Origin: Symbiodinium natans
Taxonomy: Eukaryota > Sar > Dinophyceae > Suessiales > Symbiodiniaceae
Length of the DNA: 64,000 bases
Direction: 5' to 3'
Assembly: GCA_905221605.1 (NCBI GenBank)
Contig: CAJNDS010002099.1
Span: 1-64,000, forward strand
How positions within the stretch are numbered: position 1 is the stretch's first letter; every line of letters starts with the position of its first letter. The translations under genes and the position numbers were made by a program. The notes beneath the pieces are model-generated. The model made no database searches. It saw nothing but the letters and a program-made list of their open reading frames with translations, and had not been told where the DNA came from. Positions 56,743 to 64,000 of this stretch are shown piece after piece.

Positions 56743-57324
56743 ATGGCCGGCTCTGATTATGATGAGTGCCCATGGAACTCTGAGCCTTGGAGCTGCACGG
56801 AGGACAGCAGCCGGGCCCTCTCGCGGGTCAGCGTGGCCCCAGCCGCCGCGCCGCCTATTGTGCCCCAGCCTCAGCCTAAGGCCCCGCCACCTCAGCACCT
56901 GCTGAGCAATGCAGCCCAGATTCTGCCTCCCTTGCCTGCCGGGCCGCGCCACGGGGTCAACATGGTTTTCACGCCGCCCATGCGCTCCTTTTGTGCTCGA
57001 TACCAGAACACACAATGCCGCCGGCAGTGTTCTCTACACATGACGCCCTTGCAGCGCACACATGCCCATGTCCTTGCTCTGCACGGCCTGCCTATTGCCG
57101 CGCTGCTGCCTCTGCAGGTCCGTTGGCGCTGCCTGGTCTCCTTGAGCCACATTTTGTCCAGCATATGGGCCTGCCTATCGCCAGCCTCCAGACACTCCAT
57201 GCACGCCATCGACTGGTGGACCGCCTCCGACTGCAGGTGGTACCTCTCGGGGCTGCCCATGCCGCCCAGCCACGCCTCTTCCGAGCCCGAAGACGGCTCC
57301 AGCACATCCGCCTCGGATTTCTAG
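56743..57324 (+). CDS. Unidentified Pro/Cys-containing ORF
   Basis: An ATG at 56743 opens 193 codons: an acidic Cys start (MAGSDYDECPWNSEPWSCTE), a Pro-rich linker, a Cys/His block (FCARYQNTQCRRQCSLHMTP) that might bind zinc, a hydrophobic Leu-rich part and an acidic Ser-rich end. The next coding-like frame is 57415-57666 (YLVEHFYQDLIVSARHLQSL). Together with the preceding ORFs they may be parts of one element or host gene. Confidence 0.4.
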   Translation: MAGSDYDECPWNSEPWSCTEDSSRALSRVSVAPAAAPPIVPQPQPKAPPPQHLLSNAAQILPPLPAGPRHGVNMVFTPPMRSFCARYQNTQCRRQCSLHMTPLQRTHAHVLALHGLPIAALLPLQVRWRCLVSLSHILSSIWACLSPASRHSMHAIDWWTASDCRWYLSGLPMPPSHASSEPEDGSSTSASDF

Positions 57325-57666
57325 CCTGACACGCCGGCTGCATGGCCCATGCCGCCCCGAGCCCAAGTGGTGCCCTAGCACATGTGACTTTAGGGTTCTG
57401 TTCTAAGACCCTCCTTGACCCCCCTCCCTGCCAGGTATTTGGTCGAGCACTTCTACCAGGACCTCATCGTTTCCGCCCGGCACCTACAGTCTCTTGGGTC
57501 CAGTTCTGTGGTGAACCTAACCATGCACTTTCTGTTTCGGTCAGGCCACAAGGATTTTCTTTCATCGGCCTACCGGATGGCCCACGTGCGCGTGCCCGCA
57601 CACGCTCCTCTGCCCTTTGAAGAGACAGTGCCCTGTGACCCTGTTGACTTCAGGTACGCCCTGTAG

Positions 57667-58595
57667 CCCGAGCCCAGCGACGCCCGGTCAAGGCCCGCCT
57701 CACGATTGCGCACTGCACACGCTTTTTTGCTGTCATGGGTCTCTTCTGCATGCCTCATGTGGTTACGTGACCCGCGCTGAATCCATGTGCTCAGCGCTCT
57801 TTCTCAAGCCCTCTGCTAGCCCCCCGCCTTCTTTGCCTTCTCCTGCGTTTTCCGCCCAATGGCCCAAACGCCGGACAACGCTCTCGCCCAGTTTGCCGCC
57901 CTCTGGGCGCAGTTGGACGACAGTGCCAAGCAAAGCCTCATTGGAGGGCTTGCCGGGCAGACCGTGCCCACTGGTCAGCCCAAGCCTGCCGAGCCGCCCA
58001 TTACCTCGGCCTCCTGCCCCGCGGAGCCTGCCCAAGCCTCCAGCACCGCGGACTCCGGTCCCGCCGTGCAGCCTGCCCAGTCGGCCCCTGCCTTGCTGAC
58101 GCCCCAACAAGCCCAAGAGCTTGCAGACTGCAAAGCCGCTGCCCAGGCACGACGGGAAGCGCTGCTTGCCGCCTGCTTGCCTCGGCTCCACAGTGCCCGC
58201 CTGCCCCTGCACAAGGGAGCAACCCAGATGCCCAGCGCCGTGACTGGAGCTTCGTTGATCAGCATGGGAAAAGGCCGTGAGGGGCCGTGTTTTCCCTGGC
58301 GGGCTAGACGGGGCCCCGAAAACCGTGATAGGCTTAGGGCAGGCTTGCTGGGGCTGTGGGGCTGCGGGCGTAGGCTGCGTTTCTGCTGCGCGTGGAGAGG
58401 GCGTAGGCGGGGCTGTGGGAAAAAACCGTGATGGGCTTATCCCTGTTGGCTGGCGGCTCGTCCTGCTTAGAGAAGGCTGTGGCGGGCTCGCCCGATGAAA
58501 ATCGAGGCTGTGGCGATGGGCCGGCGTGGCTGATGCCCAGGGAGGGGGGCAGGCTCGTCCGGAACTGTCCCTGGGCAGACAGAGTCCGGACTGTT
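57667..58595. other. GC-rich stretch with overlapping frames, unresolved
   Basis: A plus frame 57859-58431 (MAQTPDNALAQFAALWAQLD, DSAKQSLIGGLAGQTVPTGQ) has a plausible helical start and Ala/Pro-rich body. The minus frame 58746-57763 over the same bases is Pro/Arg/Gly-rich. The plus words aaaaccgtgat(a/g)ggctta near 58318 and 58419 show a local repeat. I favour the plus frame over its first 130 codons, weakly. Confidence 0.35.
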
Positions 58596-59853
58596 TCAAG
58601 TGCGGGGCTTGCCGTGCTCGGAGGCTGGGTGCTTCTGCGCGCATCCGCGCACAGCGCAGATGTGAGCGAACTTGCATTCTGGCAGTTTGCATTGGCCGGT
58701 TTGGAAACGGCGGCAGATGGGCTGGCCTTTGTGCACGCCGACCCAATTGGCTGGCAAATTGGTGATTTTGCCTTGTCCCTTACTGCGGCCCTTTTTTGGC
58801 AGGCGTTCTGAGGAGCGGTCGGGCTTAGGCGGCGGAGGCGGGACCTGGGGGGCCTTCCGCTTGGTGGGGCTGTCGGCGGTGCGACCTGAGCCCGTGGGCG
58901 GGCCTTTCTCTGAGAGGGCCCTGGGCCTGAGTTGGAGCAGGCTGGAGACGTCATTGCGAATGGCCGTGAGCTCGTGCAGGGCATCGTCCAGGGACCAGGA
59001 CTGGGCTACTAGGTCCGAGATGGCTGCCCAGATCTTGCGATCTGCCGCAATAAGCTCCCCAGTGGTGGGCGTGCGTAGGCCTAGCTGGGCGTCGGGCTGC
59101 TGTAGGCAGAGCTCTCGGACTTTCTTGTCCAGGGCCTTTAGGTTTTGCAGGTGTGCTGCCCCGCAGAGGGCCCACGCGTTGCGGAACACGGTTTGGATGC
59201 GTTCCAACCAGGCGGCTGCGAGGCGCATGTGCTCGACGGGCACCTCGGGCGTTTCGTCGAAGAAGGCGGAGGCGATAATCTGGGCCTCTGTGCGGATGGG
59301 CTTAGCAGATTTGGCCTCCATGTGCTCCTGGTATTGCTTGGCGGAAAGGCGGAATTGCCAGGGGATCCATCGCAGCTTTTCCCCTGGTTTGAGGCTGTGG
59401 TGCACTAGGCTGAGTAGGCGGATACTGGGCATGGAGTCTTGGTCGAGCAGTTCTCCAGGATAATTGGCTTTGAATTTGTCGATCATGTCCTGGACTGCTT
59501 CTTGTGTGAGGCGAGGGGGCAGGTGTTCCATCCACTGGGATGGTTGAGAAGGCAGTGCAGAGGCGGAGGCTTGGGCTCCGGGCGAGGCCGTGCCGGCATC
59601 GGGGGCCTGGGTCTTCTTGTGGCACTGGTCCAAGGCTTTGCGTAGGCGGGCAGGACTCGAGGTCCCCGGTCGTCAGGCCTTGGGCTGTCGACTCGGGCAA
59701 GGCATTGATGAAAATCGATAGGCGGTCGACGCTGGGGAATGCCCAGGCAAAATCGGATATGCTCTGATAGCCCTGTTCTGACAAGGCTGTGCAAAGGAGG
59801 TCATGAACTCGGCATTCCTTAAGGAGGTCGTTGAAGGCCGTTGGGCAATCCAT
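58596..59853 (-). CDS. Gag-like protein with CCCH-type Cys/His cluster, second locus
   Basis: Frame 59853-59302 supplies an N-terminal part (FNDLLKECRVHDLLCTALSE, YQSISDFAWAFPSVDRL) and shifts near 59620 into frame 59633-58596. The latter has RLTQEAVQDMIDKFKANYPG, LAAAWLERIQTVFRNAWALC and DDALHELTAIRNDVSSLLQL, a Pro/Lys linker, and a C-terminal cluster PICRRFQTGQC, CKFAHICAVRGC and KHPASEH. The plan (helical domain, basic linker, CCCH-like tail) equals that at 16987-16207. It lies downstream of a tyrosine recombinase on the same strand, as at the first locus. A packaging role is inferred. Confidence 0.65.
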
Positions 59854-60175
59854 GGCTGGGCGCGATGAGGGCGGAGAGGGGAGTGAGGATCGCGTTCGAG
59901 TTGAAGATGGCTGCGGCAGGCACCTCGGCAGGCAGGGGGTGCGGGCAGGGCGGGGTCAGAGGTGGCGGCGCTAAATTGTAGGCAACCCCCGCGGCAGAAA
60001 AAAAAAAGGCAGTCGTCTTTTCCTGCGTGTGGGCCATGTTCAGCTAGGAGGGCCGGCTAGGCAGTCCAGTGCTAGGCGGCAGGCTTTGTGACGGCACATG
60101 CGGTCTGGAGCGGGCCCTGTAAGCTCCATTCCGGCTGGGCCGATCAGTATCCCGCAGGCTGTGCGCCATTGGGTG
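59854..60175. other. Spacer between recombinase and gag-like ORF
   Basis: About 320 bp with no convincing gene and an A-run at about 59997-60007 on the plus strand. It could hold the boundary between two elements or a leader. Confidence 0.35.
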
Positions 60176-62247
60176 TCAGAGGCAATGTGTGCCATATGCA
60201 CGGCTCCCCACGGGCCATTTGCAAGGATGATGCTCCGTGGGGCTGATGTCCTCTTCCGAGGAGTTCTGAGAAGTGTCTGAGTAGAGGCTGGAGTCGTCGG
60301 AGGCGTCGTTAGTGCCGGCTGCTTGGCTGCTTGCCTGCATGAAACGGACGTCCCTGCGGTATAGGAAACGGCGCAGGCGGGGCTCCAGATGGGCGAGGGT
60401 TAGGCTGCTCGGGGCAGCGTGTCTAGGCACCGAGAAAGGCGGTTCGGTGGTGGGGGCTTGGCCCCCACGGGCGATTGGGCGCGAGGGGCGCCAACCGTCT
60501 GCCACCTTCTGGGACACGGTCGTTTGCACCCATAGGCTATCGACCGTGTCGTCTCTGCCGTAGAGCTCGGCACTACTTTTGTGATGGCCGGCGGTGCGGC
60601 GGGCGTCTTCGGGCAGGCGTTGTTGTTTGGCGGCGCTGAGGAGGCCGACTTTGAGGCTGTGGATTGTGAAGGCGCTGGCCTCGTCACTGCATGCAGTGTT
60701 AGGGGCATTAGGGCTGGTAAGTTGCATGCAGGCGCGCAAGGCAGGCAGGGCCTGTGAGTAAGACATAGGCGACCGAAAGGCGAAGTCTGTTGTGGCTTTG
60801 GAGGCCCAATTGGGCAGGACAGGAAGCAGGAAATCCGGCTCGAGTTCCGAGTTCCAGAAAGCCTCTGTGGCCAGCCAGCATCTGTGTAGGCATAGGAGGT
60901 AGTTTAGGCACCATGAGCTTGCTGTGCAGCGACCTGACAGGCCTGTCAGGGTCACAGCGAACGGCTGTCCTGTGCGCGATGTCTTGGTGGACCAGCAGAT
61001 CCCGCGAAGGGACTGGGCTGTGAGGCTGAGGCTGGAGAGGCGGACTCGTTGCAAGTCGCCGAAGCGCAGGCAGGCATGGTATGCCAGGAGGAAAGCTCCA
61101 AGCAGTAGAACCAGCTGTGTGCCGGAGGCTGGGCTGCAAACAATCTCTTCCCAGGCGACGACACAGGCCATGGGCAGGGGCAGGGCTTCTTTGCGATCTC
61201 TGGGCGGGCAAAGGCTTGAATGATGGCGTTTGAGACCATGCTGAGGAGGGCTTCCATCTGTGCCGTCCGGGCGAGCCAGGAGAGAGCGCGCAGCATGGTT
61301 TTGGGTGAGACGCGGCAGACGTCACGATCTTGTGCTCTTGATTCGAGAGCGGCATCGAGAAAGTCGGCTAGGCGGGCAAGGGTCAGCGTGTCTAGGCTGA
61401 TGTCCTGGGCTTGCAGGAAGGCAACAAACTGAGTGCATGCCGAGAGGTAGGCTTCCAGGCTGGAAGGTGCGTACTTGGCAATTGCCCGCAGTCGATGTTT
61501 GCGAGCAGGCAGTCTCTGTTGTGTGGATGGCGGCCGAGAGGCTGCTGCCTTGCTGAAAGCGTGGCTGGGCACCACCTCTGTCGAGGTCTGGAGTGGCGGG
61601 GTCTGATGCAGAGGAGCGGGCTTATTAAGGGAGGTGCTTAAAGGCGGGGGTCGGGGAGTCGGGGCCGGCTTAGGCTGTGCAGTCGGGAGGGCCATGTGAA
61701 AGCGCTTGCAGTGTGCAGGCGGAGGCAATCCTCCCGTAGGCGGGCAGGGGGCCCCATGGGCGGGCCCCGAGCGTGGCGGCAACTCCTCCCTGGCAGGCCA
61801 TGCGTTCCGCGGTCGGAGCAGCTGGGATATGTGATGGGGCGCTTGCACGGGCATGCGTGCGCGAGCTTTGGGCGGCCTTAGCGGCGAAGATAACTGAGTT
61901 GAGCTGACAGATTCGCCGGGGTGGCTCGCTGGCGTGAAGGAAAGCCCTGCAGGCGGTAGGCTGATCAAGTCCCAGGAGCCAGAGTGCGGCGACGACTCCG
62001 GGAGGCCTGGGCAAGATTCTGGCATGGCGGATCTGGGGCTGTGGGCACATTCTTCGGATGTGCGGTCCTCTATGAGGGACAGAGCGTCATCTTCCAGGTA
62101 GGCGGCCCCTAGTTCCGCATCCGACTCGATGCTGAGCCGGTGGTGCGGCGAGAGCAGGCTGGTCTCCGAGCTGGGCCCGAGTCTGGCTCGCTTGCTGTCC
62201 GGAGTTGGGCTCCAGGAGGCACGGGGCTTGAACAGGGCATGTGACAT
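60176..62247 (-). CDS. Tyrosine recombinase of a DIRS-like element, one frameshift
   Basis: Frame 62247-60952 starts MSHALFKPRASWSPTPDSKR and has a long Pro/Ser-rich N-terminus followed by a core-binding helical domain (YAPSSLEAYLSACTQFVAFL, LTLARLADFLDAALESRAQD). Near 61170 the sense frame moves to 61171-60176: FLLAYHACLRFGDLQRVRLS with the first catalytic Arg region, HSLK at 60662-60651, GHHK near 60585 and YGRDDT around 60565-60550. H-x-x-K, G-H-H and Tyr match tyrosine recombinases. A single frameshift separates the two parts, and the catalytic half is otherwise open. Confidence 0.78.
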
Positions 62248-62628
62248 GTTGGGGCGCAGGAAGTCAACAGGCTCTCAAGAACGGCTGCGGCAGGCAACGA
62301 GACGGATCTTCCAGGACGCATGTCGGGGCTGCATGTGTGCATACATGGACACAAGACAACAAACAAGCATGCAAGCTGGGCACCCCTTTTCCTTTGTCTC
62401 GTTCGCGTCGAGGATGTCGAAGATGAGCTGCACCTGGTCAGGGTGAAAGGAGGGGGCAGCATGGGGAGCATGTCTGTATCCCTGGCGGCAGAGGCTTTTT
62501 GACACATGTGCGATCTGGGCAGTGTGGGCAAGAAACTTGTGTCCTGAGCAGGCAAGGCCCTGAAGTTGGGCAGTGATCTTCCTAGGCGTGCCAAACCACG
62601 TGTGGGCGGGGCAGGCCAGTGAGCGCCC
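62248..62628. other. No gene recognised
   Basis: Short frames on both strands without motifs. The stretch separates the recombinase from the ORF upstream on the same strand. Confidence 0.3.
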
Positions 62629-63984
62629 TTAGGGCCTGGCGAAGTGTCCCCAGGGGGATTCCCTGTGCCGGTCGAATTCGTGGCAGCGGCTGCATTGGTG
62701 GCGATCGTGCCTATCGGCGTCAGGCTCATCCACGTTTTGGGCACACACGAGGCCCCATGGGCAGAAGGGCTGAGTGCTGCAGGGCCGGGCACATCGTAGG
62801 CGTCTGTTGTGGTCCATGTAGAGGAGTCGTGTGTCCTCCTGGGCAATCCGGAAAGTGTCCGGTAGGCAAATGCTGGGCACAATGGTGCAACCGCGATACC
62901 TCCTGTCGGGCGGTTCGGGGATGCAGAGGCGTGGGCAGGGAGGCAGTCTGTCTGCTGCCGGCAGCGGGGCAAAGGAAGAGGTCCTGTGGGCAGGGTCTCG
63001 AAAGGCGGACCTGCGAGGCTCGTGTGCGTCTCCTTTGTCGGAGAGTAGGCCGCGCAGGTCTGTATCTGCATCAGTCCTGCCATCGTCGGCTGCTCGGTTG
63101 CCGGGCGCCGGGCCGTCGGCGGGCTCCGACAGGCTGGGCGGGTTGTCAAAAGGATATGGGCCCGAGAAGACGGAAAAGGACTCCGAGTCCAGCATGAACT
63201 TTGATCCGATGATCCCCTGGGCGGCTTGGGACTTGATGAGCTCGTAGTCCAGGCTGTGGATCATGATGGAGTTGTTGTCGTCTCTGACGATGCACTCCCG
63301 TCCATCTTCAAAGCATGACATGGGCAAGGGCCCGTGTTGGTGCCTGGGCTGAGTAGGCGGGCCGCAGGCATCGGAGGCGTCTGCTGCTAGAGGCGGAGGA
63401 GATGAGTCATCTCTGGGCGATGGGGCCTCGTAAGTGAACCAGAAGGTCGACCAGTCCACCTCCTTGGCACCTCCAGGCGGCTGACCTAGGCCGTAGAAGT
63501 GATACCACGTGCGTCCATCATATCGCTTCATGGGCAGGTGGTATGCATCGGGCGGCGTGGGCTCTGTGGGCTTGGCTTTGACCGGCACAACTGTGGGCTG
63601 TGCGGGAGGCTGTGGCTCTGGCGGGGCAGGCTCAGTAGGCGCCACTGCATCCTCGGAATCCTCCAGATCCGGGTCAGGCAGTGTGCTAGGCCCTGCAAAG
63701 AAGGCAGCGACCGCGTCGGTGGCTTCCTCGGCAAGATCAGCCCAAGCCTTCCTTTCCAAGGCTGTGGCGTCGGCAGGAATCTTGCCACCAGGCGCCCTCG
63801 GCAGTGGAGGCAGGTCGGGGCCCGTGGCAGGCGTTTCAGGCTTGGAGTGCGCGATGTGCTCGAGCAGCTCAGTAGGCACGAGAACTCGGTCTCGGTTGAA
63901 GTGCAGTGTAGGCAGTGCGCGGCCCTCGGCAAAGGCTTTGCGGACGTGGTTAGCCGTCCATAGGCAGGACGTGGCTTGATGCAC
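62629..63984 (-). CDS. Unidentified Pro/Asp-rich protein with Cys/His tail
   Basis: A 451-codon minus frame reaches close to the window edge and is possibly partial at its 5' end. It reads LWTANHVRKAFAEGRALPTL, an acidic Ala/Pro linker, a globular part (KRYDGRTWYHFYGLGQPPGG, VDWSTFWFTYEAP, REVIVRD-like CIVRDDNNSIMIHSLDYELI), and a C-terminal Cys/His region (CARPCSTQPFCPWGLVC, DRHQCSRCHEFDRH) suggestive of zinc binding. It precedes the recombinase by about 0.4 kb on the same strand, so it may belong to the same element. No family is recognised. Confidence 0.5.
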   Translation of the reverse strand: MHQATSCLWTANHVRKAFAEGRALPTLHFNRDRVLVPTELLEHIAHSKPETPATGPDLPPLPRAPGGKIPADATALERKAWADLAEEATDAVAAFFAGPSTLPDPDLEDSEDAVAPTEPAPPEPQPPAQPTVVPVKAKPTEPTPPDAYHLPMKRYDGRTWYHFYGLGQPPGGAKEVDWSTFWFTYEAPSPRDDSSPPPLAADASDACGPPTQPRHQHGPLPMSCFEDGRECIVRDDNNSIMIHSLDYELIKSQAAQGIIGSKFMLDSESFSVFSGPYPFDNPPSLSEPADGPAPGNRAADDGRTDADTDLRGLLSDKGDAHEPRRSAFRDPAHRTSSFAPLPAADRLPPCPRLCIPEPPDRRYRGCTIVPSICLPDTFRIAQEDTRLLYMDHNRRLRCARPCSTQPFCPWGLVCAQNVDEPDADRHDRHQCSRCHEFDRHRESPWGHFARP

Positions 63985-64000
63985 CGCGCAGAGATCAGCC

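Noticed and set aside
57763-58746. A 327-codon minus-strand frame, Pro/Arg/Gly-rich
   Set aside because: GC-rich DNA gives long frames on both strands here; no motif or conserved domain supports this one.
1-64000. Possible bacterial operons, CRISPR arrays, rRNA or tRNA genes
   Set aside because: No Shine-Dalgarno-led gene strings, no regularly spaced repeats with unique spacers, and no recognisable rRNA or tRNA core was seen by reading; the tandem arrays have no spacers.

Overview
This window looks like non-genic DNA from a eukaryotic nuclear genome, most likely a dinoflagellate of the Symbiodiniaceae/Suessiales type. The grounds are the retroelement mix (Ty1/copia polyproteins, tyrosine-recombinase retroelements, LINE pieces), decayed 22-residue FNIP-type repeats, many minisatellites, and short matches to the 3' end of the dinoflagellate spliced leader. 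I see no rRNA, tRNA, CRISPR array, operon or bacterial signal. No single-copy host gene can be named with confidence. Many open frames lack an ATG, so reading-frame limits rather than starts are reported, and frameshifts may be decay, introns or homopolymer errors.

Layout. 0-2.3 kb: decayed Lys/Glu-rich element with a 3' repeat and an internally deleted miniature copy. 2.3-5.1 kb: degenerate non-coding repeats. 5.1-11.1 kb: a minus-strand decayed FNIP repeat gene (66-bp period) interleaved with two copies of a 42-bp minisatellite block, one carrying a perfect-stem hairpin insertion. 11.2-12.2 kb: second Lys/Glu-rich element copy. 12.3-15.3 kb: a tandemly duplicated segment and an unidentified plus-strand ORF. 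15.4-24.5 kb (minus strand): a broken retroelement assembly comprising an HxD-motif ORF, a CCCH gag-like ORF, a tyrosine recombinase, the 3' end of a LINE reverse transcriptase, two near-identical 268-bp repeats, a large RT-RNase H ORF and a LINE ORF1-like gene.

25.49-33.28 kb holds the best-preserved object: a complete minus-strand Ty1/copia element with 154-bp LTRs differing at one base, a perfect 5-bp target duplication (ATTGT), an initiator-Met-like primer site, gag-protease-integrase-RT-RNase H in copia order and an extra 3' ORF with hydrophobic segments. 33.3-36.2 kb: copia fragments, low-complexity and tandem repeats. 36.2-45.5 kb: a second, plus-strand copia element whose polyprotein is split between protease and integrase by a 3.6-kb segment containing a 695-codon ORF in another frame, and whose RNase H is followed by a methyltransferase-like domain. 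45.5-48.4 kb: a gene-poor stretch dotted with about 14 short GGCCTC...GAGG hairpins and bounded by a 15-bp direct repeat. 48.4-55.8 kb: two rearranged copies of a third copia gag flanking a decayed coding-like segment. 55.8-64 kb: GC-rich DNA with unidentified plus-strand ORFs and a second minus-strand tyrosine-recombinase/CCCH-gag element.

Functionally almost everything is transposon machinery: gag proteins for packaging, protease/integrase/RT/RNase H for copia replication, and tyrosine recombinases for integration of DIRS-like elements. The points most worth following are the nested ORF and methyltransferase-like tail of the second copia element, the extra 3' ORF of the first, and the hairpin-element field.
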